Positions 47,007 through 60,500 of a DNA stretch of 64,000 nucleotides are shown in pieces. The notes under the pieces were generated by a model. It saw only the letters and a list, made by a program, of their open reading frames with translations. It made no database searches and was not told the origin of the DNA. Numbering within the stretch: the first letter of the stretch is position 1; every line of letters begins with the position of its first letter. The translations under genes and the position numbers were made by a program. This DNA is from Chlorella sorokiniana (lineage: Eukaryota > Chlorophyta > Trebouxiophyceae > Chlorellales > Chlorellaceae): contig CP084611.1 of NCBI GenBank assembly GCA_025917655.1, positions 2,046,001 through 2,110,000 on the forward strand, read 5' to 3'.

Positions 47007-49306
47007 TCAGGTGTGGCATGCCGTGAGCTGCCCCGCCGGCTCCTGCTTCACGCCGCCGCTGCGCTGCTGCATGGCGGCCACGGCATGCGCGAAGGTGAGC
47101 CCATTCCAGGCAAAGGGGTGGCCGGCCAGCAGGTAGCGCGCGGCCTGCACGGGGGTGAGGATGCGGCACAGCAGCTCCGCCATCATGGCACCCGCAGCCG
47201 ACCGCTCCTCGCTCAGGCTGTCGCGCAGCGCCGACACCACGCCATCCAGCTGAGCGCAGGCCAGGGCGCAGGCTGCACTGGTGTGAGTGGGGGTGGAGGG
47301 GGCAGGGGGCGAGGAGACGTCAGGAAAGACAGCCGCCGCTTGGGCCGTGCCCAGCGGGCACACAACCGCAGCAGGCAGCTGCCTGCAGGCATGGAGGCAA
47401 GCAGCAACGCGTGCCTGAGAAGCCCACGTTCTCCGCCGCCTGCATCAGCAGCACCTCCACCCATTGCTGCGCCTGCCCGTTTAGGCTGGCGCCCGGCAGC
47501 TGTGTGAGCTGCGGTGTGTGCGGGGTGGGTGGCATATGTGTGTGTGTGTGTGTGTGTGTGGGGGGGGATTCGAGGCATGGCCACCCCAGCACCCTCTTCC
47601 TAAAGCCAGGACAGCCTGCAGCGAGGCGCTCCTGATGTATGAAGCTGTCTGAAGTGCAGCAAGCCCAAGCTGGGTGCTCCGCTTGCAGCCCACCTGCGCC
47701 TTGTGCAGCAACCGCCGCCCGTAGCAGTCGTCAATCTGCTGCAGGAAGCGGCGGCGCCAGTCGGCCAAGGCCAGTCGCTGCTCGGGAGTCAGCGCCACGC
47801 GCGTCGCCACAACCTGCCACTGCTGCAGCGAGTCGGCGGGGGAGGTGCCGTCGGCGGTTGTGGGTGGCATGCCCGCTGTGAGCAGCAGCGCGGCGTCGGG
47901 GCCACCCGTGCCCAGCACCATCCTGACCAGCTCCACCCCGGCGTGCACCAGCTGGGACAGCTTCGCGCTTGCCTCGGCGCCCAGGCCGGTGCCTGCAGCG
48001 AGCACAGGAGTCGGCTTTGCTGGGAACCCAGCTGCTATGGGGGAGGAGCGCCAACAGGCAGTGTACCCGCTCCCCACAACCAGCAGCTGACCACAAGCGG
48101 CATGTCGGGCAGATGCATGCGGCACTTATGGCCTGCGCGCAGTTGAGGGCCCGGCCCCGGCAATGAACAAGGCCGCACCATCCGTGGGTATCGCCTCCAG
48201 CTGCACCGCCGCCGCAAAGGCCTGCAGATCCTCGTAAAACAGGTTGAGCGCCGCCTGCACCTGCTTGCCGGTCAGGGCCCGCACCGACGGCCCAGAGGTC
48301 GGGGATGCGGACTGAGCGCCGCCGCTGCCAGAGGCCGCGCCAGGCAGCTCGGCAAGCGTCGCGGGTGCAAGCGGGCGTGCCGCCGCCGTGGGCTTGAACG
48401 CGCCACTGCCCTGCCGCTGTGCCACCACCCCATTCTGCTGCTGTGAGTGCGCCCCGGGCGGCGGATCTGACAATGGTGAGTTGGAAGGGAGCGTGCCCAG
48501 CACGCCAGCCATGAGGGGGCCCAGCCCTGCTGCCGCAGAGGCAGCAAGCGCTGCGGGTGCTGCCGACGCGGTGTGCAGCAGCGCCTTGAGCTGCGCCACC
48601 TCCCCCGAAGCACCTCGTTTTCATGGCGGTGACGCTGCAGCGTAGGCAGGACACGTACTACGCATCAGCGTTAGGCAGACAAGCACTGCAGAACTGCAAA
48701 ACTGCAGGGTGGATACTGCACTCGTGCAGTGGACAACTGTGCGTGTAGCGCGCGCGCGCATGCGCGCGCCCGCCCCCGGTTCAGACGGTATCGCCCACAC
48801 CTGTGCCTCTGCTGCCTCCTCACTCAGCAGCTGCACCTTCCGCTGCAGGTCCTCAAACTGGGCCTTGCGCTTGGCGCGGTAGCGCTGCTGCGCCTGCTTG
48901 TTCTGCTCCTGCTGGCGCGGGTTACGCCGCCCCCTGGACAGCTGGCCCAGGTCGCCACTGCCGTTGGTCAGCAGCGGGCGACGCCAGTGGCGGCTGTGTG
49001 GCCGGCTGGGGACATGGAGGAGGAGTTGGGGGCGCCCAGCCCCGGCTGCTCGCTGCTGTCCAGCGTGGACGCGCTGCCGCCGCTGTGCCGCCTCCCCGTC
49101 AGCGACGACAGCCGCCCATGCCGCTGCTGGTACCTGCCATCGGCCAGCTCGTCATTGCCCTCCTCGCCAGCAGAGCGCCGTGAGTCCGTTGCGGGGCTGG
49201 GGCCCTCCCCTGCTGCAGCCGCAGCTACCGCTGCAAGCGCCACGACTGCATCCTGCTCTTGCCGGCTTGCGGCCCTAGCTTGAAGAGGTCCCGGCTCTTC
49301 TGACAT
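47007..49306 (-). CDS. bZIP transcription factor with long C-terminal domain
   Basis: Exons: 49306-48801, 48634-about 48130, 47992-47694, 47508-47415, 47272-47007. The basic region NKQAQQRYRAKRKAQFEDLQ runs into a leucine zipper (LQRKVQLLSEEAAEAQ, then RHRHENEVLR and EVAQLKALLH across the next junction). The Gln-x2-Arg-Tyr-Arg pattern is the algal/fungal AP1-like type. A low-complexity Ala/Pro/Ser segment follows, then a helical region (LTPEQRLALADWRRRFLQQI, QLDGVVSALRDSLSEERSAA, TPVQAARYLLAGHPFAWNGL) that is probably a sensor or dimerisation domain. The frame slips before the basic region (near 48970) and near 48605. Intron 4 (47273-47414) starts GC, and this donor is the one that keeps phase. 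The exit of exon 2 is unresolved. Confidence 0.85.
47534..47569. repeat. (GT)n microsatellite followed by poly-G
   Basis: A run of GT dinucleotides ending in about eight G, in intron 3 of the bZIP gene. Confidence 0.8.
48748..48770. repeat. Alternating GC tract with perfect 18-bp palindrome
   Basis: GCGCGCGCATGCGCGCGC at 48752-48769 is a perfect palindrome within a longer alternating purine-pyrimidine tract in intron 1 of the bZIP gene. Such tracts can flip to Z-DNA or form a cruciform. Confidence 0.85.
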
Positions 49307-50052
49307 CCTAAAGCCTCGCCCCTGTGCCTACGCTCCAAGGCGCCGGGCTGAGCTGGGGCGGGCAGCCGTGGAGAGGCAAACGGGGACACTCTGCCAGTTC
49401 GAGATGGATGTAAAGCTTGTGGGGGCCCCGACCTCGGAAAGCGGGGGAGCTGCAACTGGTTGAAGGCGTGCACAGCACCCCGACGTTTACCGCGCCTTTA
49501 TCCAAGCGCCGGCAAGTCTATCGCCGCATTCGGATCCCGCACGTGGCGCGTGACTGCGGCTGGTAACCTGGCGCCGATGCAAGATGCCGTGGCCCCTTCC
49601 CTCACCTCAGAGGACAGAGTGCCATCGTAATGGCCCATAGGCATTTCTGGGCTGCGCTTAGTCCTTAGTTCAAACCATGCAGTTTTCGAGAAAAAGAATC
49701 GCGCCCCGTGCGTTGCCCTGAGGCCAATGTGGGCCCCGTCGATGGTCCCGCCGCATCCTACAACGATGAGAGGCTCCAGTCAACCCCCGCATTGCACACT
49801 TCTACGCTGCTGCACTCAATCGTGATAGGTTGTTTACAGCAGTAAGGGAATCAGGGCTGAGCAGGTGCAGGACAGCTGTCAGAAACGGGTTCAGAACAGG
49901 AAAATACCGCCCGAGAAGCAGGTGCAAATGATGCTGAAAGGGGGTGGGGGCATGCGTTGGCTGTGCCGCCGTTCAGTTCCGGTGTGTGGGCGGGCAGGGA
50001 GGGAGGGATCAAAGTGTGATGGGGAGGGGCCCAGGCGGGGTACGAGGGCTGC
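49307..50052. promoter_or_regulatory. bZIP promoter and LTD 3' UTR
   Basis: 746 bp between two minus-strand genes. TGTAA on the minus strand (49834-49838) suits LTD polyadenylation. The stretch nearest 49307 should hold the bZIP promoter, but I see no clear TATA box. Confidence 0.45.
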
Positions 50053-51029
50053 TCAGGCCGCCACCAGCGCCTGCTGCAGCAGCTGCTTGATCTCCTCCTT
50101 GGTGGCCAGCTCCAGGGGGAGCGCCCCTGCAGGTCCGTCACCCGCGGGTCAGCGCCCGACTGCAGCAGCTCGGCCACCTTGCCGTCGTCTCCCTCCTGGC
50201 ACGCCATGAGCAGCAGGAGGTCCACAGGGTGGGTGCCGCCTGGGGGTGAGGCGCACGAGGGGTGAAGATGTGTGTGGTTGGGGGTAGGGGCGGGGGGGGC
50301 GGAAGAACACAGCAAGTGAGGGCACAGGCATGAAACCTCAGTGCCTTAAGCAGCTGGCCAAGCGTGCCATGCTGGCTTGCATTCCTGAGCCCTTACTTGC
50401 AAGCATCTGCTCGCAGCGATCGTAGGAGCCCTGCAGAGGCACGGGCAGGAGGCACACCAGCTGGCCGCAACGCCTCGGGTGCAGGCTGTGCGGCATGGCG
50501 AGGCTCACAGGCAGCCAGCGTCGCCTCGCCCCTCATCCCCCTGCGCCCCCACCTCGCTGGCCAGCATGCCCATGTACATGAAGTAGTCCTGCACGTCGCT
50601 GGCAAGGTAGTCGTCGCGCTGCTGGCCCTGGAAATACTCTGGGGGCAGCACGAGCAGTGCGCCACAACCATCAGCAGAGCAGCAGTCGTGGCACGGAATT
50701 GGGCATGCCCTGCCAAAAGCGTGGCCTAGGCGACAAAGTGCTGCTGTATGGGCCCGCCAGCTCAGCAGCAAGAGCCGTTGCACTTCATTCGCTGGCAGCG
50801 GTTGCGCAGCCCAACACAAAATGTGCCCGGCCTCTGCACCCACCCGCATCAGCAGGTGCCCCCTGCTGCCAGCTTCCTTTTCCTTATTGCCTCCAAATTT
50901 GAAGAAGGCACGGCAACGGCTGCCGTTGCTGACAGCGGCGCGCAGCTGGCGGCCAGACAGGGTGCGGCCGGCTGTGAAGGGCCTGCTGCCCTGCAGGTTG
51001 GCGCAAGCATTTACTGCTGCCACCTGCAT
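50053..51029 (-). CDS. LTD: LTD/GDC1 chloroplast protein (LHCP delivery to cpSRP)
   Basis: LTD (LHCP translocation defect, also GDC1) binds imported light-harvesting proteins in the chloroplast and hands them to the cpSRP43/54 pathway. Four exons: 51029-50844, 50638-50553, 50430-50397, 50239-50053. The first ~40 residues form a plausible transit peptide (MQVAAVNACANLQGSRPFTA). Conserved parts are AFFKFGGNKEKEAG, QGQQRDDYLASDVQDYFMYM, GSYDRCEQMLAS and the ankyrin-like THPVDLLLLMACQEGDDGKV and SGADPRVTDLQGRSP, then ELATKEEIKQLLQQALVAA. One C is missing at the CCCCC run near 50125, and one G near 50868 would restore exon 1 phase. It is head to head with coproporphyrinogen oxidase. Confidence 0.93.
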
Positions 51030-51371
51030 TGTGTTTTATGCTACAAAAGATGCGTGGCCTGTGGGTATAAAAGGTTGCTTTGGTGTCGGATGCGCGTGGG
51101 AGGCAGGGGCGGCTCAAACAGGAGGACTGGGATTACAGAACTGTTTCTGTGCGGTCCACGAGCGCCGAACGACACCGCGGGACAACATCAATCCTCCAGG
51201 GTCCGCCTGTGGTGCGCCCCTGCCAGCCTGGCCCACGATTGGAGGCCCCGTGTCCAACCTGCTAAGGTCACGCAAGCCAACTCCGATTATAATTACCATT
51301 CTCCTGGCTGAATCAACAATTATTTCTGACATTTTTCTCTCTTCGTGTCGACCTCTTTCATAGCTGTAGTG
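51030..51371. promoter_or_regulatory. Shared LTD/CPX spacer with TATA box
   Basis: 342 bp between the start codons of LTD and coproporphyrinogen oxidase. TATAAAAG lies at 51066-51073 on the plus strand, about 300 bp before the CPX start and 37 bp from the LTD start. Its orientation favours CPX with a long 5' UTR. An AT-rich patch at 51284-51322 is the other candidate. No GTAC copper-response core is present. Confidence 0.65.
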
Positions 51372-53467
<2,096 letters not shown>

Positions 53468-53822
53468 GCGGAATGAGCGGCAGCTGGGCAGCATGTGCCC
53501 CTGAAAGAATGTCTACGGTGCAGCCTGGCTGGTCCACCAACCCCCAACGCTCCTCAAGTTTTTGACTACGCCAAACACCTCCTTGCTATCATTTCATTTT
53601 TGTCGTTTGCTGCATGCTACCACCTGCAATCATCATACATGTGCAATTCCTCTCGCCCACGAGTCGGACGCGATGAGAAACAGAAGGAGTGGGCGGTCTG
53701 GAATACTTGGAAAAGCCTGGGGCAGGACATCGGCCAACAGCAGCTCGCAGATTGGACAGAACGTGCAACACAGAGCTGCTGCCAGCAGTGCTTCCAGCAG
53801 AGACGAAACTTGCGCAAGACCC
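53468..53822. other. Convergent spacer, no gene seen
   Basis: 355 bp between the CPX stop and the stop of the small minus-strand gene. It is expected to be 3' UTR of both and is noticeably AT-richer around 53570-53640. Confidence 0.5.
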
Positions 53823-54236
53823 CTACGTGGTAACCATGGCGGCGGCTTGCTGCGGCAGTGGAACTGCCCTGTCCATGTCTTGCCCTGCAGTGGCAGAGTG
53901 CATCTCAGGCGTCTCCTTTGTCTTCTTTTTGCCACAAAGCTTCTTGAAGAGGTTGGCCACGACATATGGTGCCTTGAGAATGCCGTGCTTGGTGCCCTTG
54001 CGCTTCTCATACGCCGCCATCTGCTCGGGGTCCTCTTTGTCTACCGTGGCATCGTCCTGCAGGAATGTGAGGCAGCGATAGCAGAGTCTGGCAGGGGCAG
54101 GCAGAGAGGGCCCTAGCGTTCCAACCAAAGGAGGACTAGTTTGCACAAGTTGGCCCGCTTGCCGCAACACAATGCAGCTCACGAGGCGGTTGACGATCCG
54201 GCGCCAGGCTTTAATGATGGCACGTATAGGAACCAT
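53823..54236 (-). CDS. Small unrecognised protein, about 107 residues
   Basis: I do not recognise it. Two exons, 54236-54147 and 54056-53823, join in phase 0 (donor GTGCAA, acceptor CCTGCAG). The start is MVPIRAIIKAWRRIVNRLVS, a basic amphipathic stretch. The second exon has KEDPEQMAAYEKRKGTKHGI, then LKAPYVVANLFKKLCGKKKT, and ends at a stop after MVTT. The basic N-terminus could be a membrane-binding or mitochondrial signal. The frame is also open straight through the intron, so an unspliced 150-codon reading is possible. Its even Lys/Glu/Asp content in a GC-rich genome is the main reason to think it codes. Confidence 0.55.
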   Translation of the reverse strand: MVPIRAIIKAWRRIVNRLVSCIVLRQAGQLVQTSPPLVGTLGPSLPAPARLCYRCLTFLQDDATVDKEDPEQMAAYEKRKGTKHGILKAPYVVANLFKKLCGKKKTKETPEMHSATAGQDMDRAVPLPQQAAAMVTT

Positions 54237-54720
54237 TATCCAGGTGTTTGCAGGTTGATCCTCTTCCAGCCGCAACCTGGCTGCAGGTCATCAGCGCAGC
54301 GGCAGAGCCTGACGGTGAGCGGCGGCTACCCGCCAGCAGCCGCACAAGCATCCTAAGCCTCCTTCCGCAAGTGCTGCTACCGTTGAGAAACATAAATTTC
54401 AGGTTGCTTACCTTCAAAGGTCGCCACAAGCTTGTTTGGAGAACGTCAGCAGGGTGCTGCCGTGTAACCCAGGGCCGGAGGGGCTGCTAACAACAGAACT
54501 TGGTGTTGTGTGGAGCAAGCACAGAGAACCCGAGAAGGAGGGCCACGATTTGCTGCATCTGAAGAGGGGCAGCGGCCCGCATCACAGCCAGATGGCAATT
54601 TGCTCCGGCTCAGCATTCAGGAGCCGGCATAAGCCAGGGCTTTTGTGGCCTGCAGCAAGACTGCATCACGGATGTTGCTGCTCCGGTCACTGGCAGCTGC
54701 TCAGGACCAGCCATGTTACA
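54237..54720. promoter_or_regulatory. Upstream region of the small gene; ABC4 3' UTR
   Basis: 484 bp between minus-strand genes. TGTAA (minus strand, 54716-54720) directly follows the ABC4 stop codon. The rest should hold the promoter of the small gene. An extra 5' exon of that gene is possible. Confidence 0.4.
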
Positions 54721-56854
54721 TTACATGAGCGTGGACAGCAGCAGGCCGAGCACAATCATGGAGCTGAAGGCAATGTGCCACTTGGTGGCCAAGAACTTGA
54801 GTGGTCGCAGGCCTTCAGGGTCTGCATGAAAGTTAGCAGGGTTGCGGGCGCAAAGGCAGTCAGCCTACGCCATGGCCGGCCCTGCAAATGCGGCAGAAGC
54901 TCGGCGCGACACCCTTGCCGGCCCTGAAGGCCGCCTGCCAAGCAGCTGTCTACTGCCAACCCACCCACCCACCCACTTGCCCACCACAAGCACACTCACT
55001 CAGCGCGTTTGTCTCTGCCAGCTTCACCATCTCCCCCGCCATCCCGTAGGCCACCATGGCCGACGTCCAGCAGGCAAAGGGCAGCACGCCCAGCAGGCCC
55101 AGCGCCAGCGCCAGGATGTGGGTGAACCCCACCACAAACTTGAGCACCTGCGGGGGCGCGCCAGGGACTCCGCGCTCCCCATCGCTGAAGGTGCATGCCA
55201 GGCGACACAACGGGGCGGCGCCGTGCGGGCCTGCCAGCCGGGCGGGGCCTGCCCGGTGCGCCTGCTCACCTCGGTGCCCTTCTTGGTGCCCAGGCGCACC
55301 AGCGGCGACATCTTGCCGGCGGCGGCGTCGCCCTCAACCTGGTGGAAGTGGGCGCAGAAGAGGATGACGGTGGTGGTGATGCCCACCAGGCACGACAGCG
55401 CCACAACCATCTTGTTGAAGACAGCCTGGGGGGCAGGGGGCGGGGGGCGAGGGCGGGGCCGTCAGGTGGGAGGGCTGCAGCCCGGAAGGCTTGTAGTGGC
55501 AGGGGGCGGGGCAGGGCGGCTCGCCCTACTGGCGCGCACCTGCGCCGGCGGGACTTGCGCAAAGTAGAAGGCGCAGGTGGCGAGGGGCCCAAAGGCCAGG
55601 AAGCACAGCGGCTCGCCCAGCCCCAGGTAGCTCCACCTGCGGGCAGCGCCGGCAGCGCGTCCGGGCGGTGGGCAAGCGGGCGCAGATGCAGGGGTGGCAG
55701 CCCCTGCTGGACGGGCGCAGCTGCCTGGCGCCTGGCACCAGCCGCAGCCGGGCCCCCCCGCGCCCCCCCACCCCCCACACACACCACCACCCACCTGAAG
55801 GGCGGGCCCTGGTAGATGTAGCCCATGGCGATGGCGGCGTACAGCATGCGGGGGGCCAGCGCGTTGCCCTGCGCAGGCCGGGGCCACACACGGGTCGGCA
55901 GCCTGCCTGCCTGCCTGCCTGCCTGTCACCACAAGCGGAGGCGCTGCTGCAGCTGCCAGTCGCGCCGGGCAGCATGCGTGACCCCCAACCCCCGCGGCCG
56001 CGCCCACCGTGCTTTGCAGCAGCCAGAAGAGCAGGCCTGCCCCCGACACCAGCAGCGCGGTGGCCAGCAGGAAGACGAGGCGCGCGTTGCCGCCCAGCAG
56101 GTTCACCACGCTCTCCGGCTTCGTCTTGTCCACTCCCGTCACGCTGTCAAACACGTCGTTGCTGCGGGGGGCGGGGGAAGCGCGGTTGGCCGCTCAAAGA
56201 GCGCAGCGCCGCCACAGGGTGCACGCCGTGGATCCCGTGCCCCTGGCAGCACGACGTTTCACACACATGAACGCCAAGCAGGTTCAGGAGGCCAGCTCAC
56301 GCCACACTGCCTACAAGCCCACCTCAAGTTCAGCCATGCAATGATCAGCGTGGCTGCCACCGCCAGCAGCAAGGTGCGGGCAGGGTCAAAACTGCCTGTC
56401 TGCACGTACGCAGCCGCAGCGCTGACCTGCAGGGCGTGGCGAGGGCAATGACGTGGGCACACCTGCCAACAGGTGCGCAGGGCAGCCAGCAGCAGGGCTG
56501 CATGCGTGCTGGCCCGCTCACCAGGATGGGCGCCCACCCAACCGAGTACATGGGCAGCTTGATGGCCCGCTTCCACAGGTCCCGACGGTCCTCGGCACTC
56601 TGCGGCTGCAAGCGTATCGTACCATCCGGCTCAATGATGGTGTCCGCCTCGATTAACCGCGGCTCTTGCTGGCTGCTGCCCCCTGCTGCCGCCGCAGCCA
56701 CATCCGGGTGACAGCGCCGGCGGCAGCCTGGCCAGGGTGCTGCTCTGAAGGACGGGCATGCTAGCTGCATTTGCCGCGGCAAGCGCAACCGTTGTGGCTG
56801 TGCTGCCTGGCCCAGCACCGCTGCCCCTTGCCAACATGACGTCAAGCTCGCCAT
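54721..56854 (-). CDS. ABC4: 1,4-dihydroxy-2-naphthoate phytyltransferase (ABC4/MenA), plastid
   Basis: UbiA-family prenyltransferase of phylloquinone (vitamin K1) synthesis. It adds phytyl to 1,4-dihydroxy-2-naphthoate in plastid membranes, and the product is the photosystem I A1 cofactor. Eight exons, all in phase: 56854-56522, 56426-56323, 56161-56008, 55868-55795, 55636-55540, 55425-55270, 55147-55000, 54821-54721. A long transit peptide starts MASLTSCWQGAAVLGQ. The prenyl-diphosphate motif is NDVFDSVTGVDKTKPESVVN. Other family blocks are GYIYQGPPFRWSYLGLGEPL, CFLAFGPLATCAFYF, LFCAHFHQVEGDAAAGKMSP and LVRLGTKKGTEVLKF. About eight hydrophobic segments are present, and it ends SSMIVLGLLLSTLM. 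No frame slip is seen. Confidence 0.95.
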
Positions 56855-57572
56855 GTCATTCGCAAGCCAAACAGCAGCTCTTAAGCAGTTTGAAAATGAT
56901 AACCGCAGACGATAGCTCCATCGAAGGTGAGCGCCATGCCCAAAAGCCAGACATCGGCAAGGGCAAGATGCAGTACATGCCACTGTCCCGCAAGTGTTGC
57001 TGACGACTGTCTTACATAGTTGCTGCCAGACCCAATGAAAATCGTGGTTTGAGAAACTCAAATTGTTGTTCGAGAAACATGACACATCCTTGAAACCCAT
57101 GGACCGCAGTTCCAGGAACAGTCGGTGATAGGCTGCGCCCGCTGGTCATGGGGACGCCCCTGTGGCAGTGTTCCACCTGTCGGTTCACAAGGTGATGTGA
57201 TGACCTGCCAAGGTTGCCGAATGAAGGGAATGTCGCAGGATCTGGAACGGCTCGGCAGTTCAGGTGACCACAGCTGAGCGGGCGAGAGATGGCGAAGCGT
57301 GCTCCAAGATTGAATGCTGCCAAGGAGTTGCATGCATTGTCAGGGGTATCGTACAGGAGGCTGGCTTGTCAATTTTACTGAATGCGTGTACTGACACATA
57401 GGAAATGCATGTCACAAAGGCGGGCGCCTGCCCGCAGCGGCGGCTGCATGTGGCCATCTCCAGGTCACCAGCAGTCAACTGATGAGAGGCTCTGCCCCGT
57501 GCATGCATATGTCTTTATCAATTCAACACTCACATTATTACCAGCTCCGATGAACCGCCCTTCCTCTGTGTA
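56855..57572. promoter_or_regulatory. Divergent spacer of ABC4 and RPAP1
   Basis: 718 bp between two genes pointing away from each other. It contains an inverted repeat TTTGAG-AAA-CTCAAA (57048-57062) and, just beyond, TTCGAGAA (57069-57076), which fits the TTCnnGAA core of a heat-shock element. Both could be chance. No gene is visible. Confidence 0.45.
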
Positions 57573-60500
57573 ATGCAGCGCCAAAGGGAAATAGCCGTGG
57601 ACGATGAGGAGGAATTGCTACGCATGCAGGTTGGGATAACATCGCAAGTCGTGATGATAATAAGAAAGGATGGCGCAATTAGTTGTCAACCCCTTGTGAT
57701 CGCATCCCTTCCCGGAACCTGCAGGAGCGGTTCACGGCAAGGGGGCTGCCGCAGATGCCGAACCCGCAGCAAGAGCCATCCGTATCACCCGCAAGCCCCC
57801 TGCTGCCACCGCCAGTGACGCAGCCGCTCCCGCCCGGCCGCTGTGTGCGCTGTACATGGAGCCGGCTGCCGAGGCAATCATGGTCCTGACCAGCAGGAGC
57901 AGCAGCAGGTCACGGATCTCGTGGCGGCAATGCAGGCAGCCATGCGGGATGTTGTTGGGGAGGTGCACGAGCGGCAGCCCGCAGCGGCTGCCCCTCCGAG
58001 CGCACCTGCGCCACCCGTGCCCGAGGCGCCCGCTTTCCCCAGGCCGCCCATCGCAAGGTGTCAAAGTTTGCGCTCGGGCGGCAGCGCCAGCGGGAGGCAG
58101 GATCCGGCGGCGGCGCGGTTCCTGTGGTGGCGCCGCCGCTTGCCGGCTCCCTCTTCGAGGGGGCCCAGGTTGATGCGGAGAACCGGCACCTGCTGGCAGC
58201 CATGACGCCCAGCCAGGTGGAGGAGGCGCGGGAGGAGGCCCTGCAGCGCCTGCCCCCCGCCGCAGTCGAGTTCCTGCGGCGCAGGGGGCCGAGCGCGCCA
58301 AGAACGCGGCAGCCGCGGCGCAGGCGCCCAGCCCGCCTGCTGCCCCCGGCAGCTGTGCAACAGGCCAGCAGGCGCAGCCGGCTGCCTCAACCGCGGGCAA
58401 CAAGCCGCAAGCGCAGCGACAGCGGGGCAGGCAGGACGGCGGCAGGCAGCACGAGCAGCGACGTGGCGGCAGCGGCCAGCCCCAGCCCAGCGCCACGCGG
58501 GCGTCTGCCGCGGGCAGGCTGCGGTTTGACACGGAGGGGCGGGTGGTGGGGCTGTGCCCTGCCGATGCTGGCACCGATGTGGCGCCCGCCGACGTGGTGG
58601 AGCGGGATCCCATCAGGCGAGGCTCGGGGGCTGCTGGCAGCATTGCGCCGCGCGGTCTGCCCACCAAGCAGGGGGCAAGCGTGCCTGTAGGCGCAGCGAG
58701 CAGGTCCGCGAGGTCGTCAGCCCCCGGCGCTCCTCACTCCTGTGCAGGCTGGGGGGGGCGCAGGCGGCGAGGGGTACAGCGTGCGCGAGGCGTGCCTGCT
58801 GGCGCGCAGCCGGCTGGCGCAGCAGCGCGTGCTGGCCCTGCGCCTGCTGGCGGCTGTGCTGGCGCGCAGCAGGCCCAGCGCGGACGCCAGCACGCAATGC
58901 TTCGTGCGACTGCCCGCCAATCTGGCGGCGGAGCTGAGCGGCACAGCAGAGGCGGCCTGCGTGCAGTGGGGGCTGTGTGGCACCACGCCTTGCATCCCGC
59001 CGACGTGACCGTGCTGCTGCGCCGCTCGCTGGACGACCCCCACCCCGCGGTGGCGGCAGCGGCGGCCGAGGCACTGGCTGCGCTGGTTGGCGCTGCCGGG
59101 CCGGCAGGCGAGGCAGAGGAGGAGGCGGCGGAGGCGGCTGACTCAGCACCCCTGACCGGGTGGCCGGCCCCCCTCTGCGCCACATGCAGGCGCGTCGCTG
59201 CTGCGTGGGCTGCGGGTGGGGCCTGGCCGCCAGCTTGCTGAGCGCGCTGCCCGCTGCCGCGCACAGCTCTCTGACCAGGCGTTTGCTTGCTGCGGCCTTC
59301 TGTGCAGCGGCCTTCAGAGGCCTGCGGCTGGGTGGTTCCCCCCGCCTGCCCTGGCCAGGCGGGTGTGGAGGGCGAGGAGGGCGAGGAGGTGGACGAGCAG
59401 CAGCTGGCCAAAGTCGACCCGCTGACGGGTGAGAGGGGGTGGCGGGTGCCTGCTGCCGGTGCGAGTTGGAAAGGCGCCGCCCCGCGCAGGTCCTGCCCAG
59501 CATGTTGCTGCTGCCGCGCCGCTGCCCGCACGCGCCTGCCAAGGCCGTCCCCTTCCAGCCTGGCCAGCCTGCCCACTCGTCCCCGCCTGCTGTGTGCCGC
59601 TGCCGCCCAGGCTTGCTGCACATGGGCCTCGCCGACCGAGCCGCCTACCTGCTGGGGCGTGGGCGGGTGGCGGCGGCGCTGGACCCCCTGCTCTCCATCC
59701 TCATCAAGTGAGCTGCAGCGCTGGCTGCCGACGGTGCCGGCATGCACGCTGCCGGTGTGGGCATGCTGCAAGGCTGCCACCCGTCGTTGCGGTGGTGGTG
59801 CCGCCTCAACACGCTCGCGTCCATGCCGTGCCCGGACCCCCCCACACACACACACACACTCCTACCACACCCACCTACGCGGGCGCAGGTGCTGCCAGGG
59901 GGCAAGGATGCCGCCGACGTGCTGCTGGATGCGCCCGGCATGGTGGACGCGCTCAAGGAGGTGCTGGATGCGCCGCCGCCGCCGCCAGCAGCACCAGGGG
60001 CGCGCCGCCGGGCGACGGCGGCGGCGCGGCGGCGGCGTGCTACGCGCGGCGCGGCCCAAGGCGCTGCGCCTGCTGCGCCAGCTGGCGTGCTCCAGCAAGG
60101 CCGCGGCGCGGCTGCTGCAGGAGAGCGGCGCCGTGCGCTTTGCGCTGGAGCACCTACTGCGCTCGCTGGGGGGCGGCGCCGCCGCCGCCGCCGACGCGCG
60201 CCAGCTGGGCGCCCTCACCGAGTCGCTGCGCCTGTGGCGCTGCTTTGCCCAGCACGGCTTCTTCCTGCTGCTTCTGGACGACGCGTACCCCACGCTGTGC
60301 CCGCACCTGGCGCCGCCGCTGCCCGCGCACGCCGCGGCGGCGGCGCTGGCGGGCCAGCCCATGACGCTGCTGCCGGGCGAGCTGCGGGGGTGGTGCGTGG
60401 CCCGCGAGGCCTTCTCCACCGCCGCGCAGCTCTGCTGGCACGCCGCCAGGTGTGTGTGTGTGTGTTTGTGTGTGTTGGGGGGGCGGGTGGCGGAGGGGGC

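Noticed and set aside
51030-51371. Copper-response element in the CPX promoter
   Set aside because: Chlamydomonas CPX1 is controlled through GTAC-core elements, but no GTAC occurs in this spacer. One inside intron 1 (near 51472) alone is not convincing.
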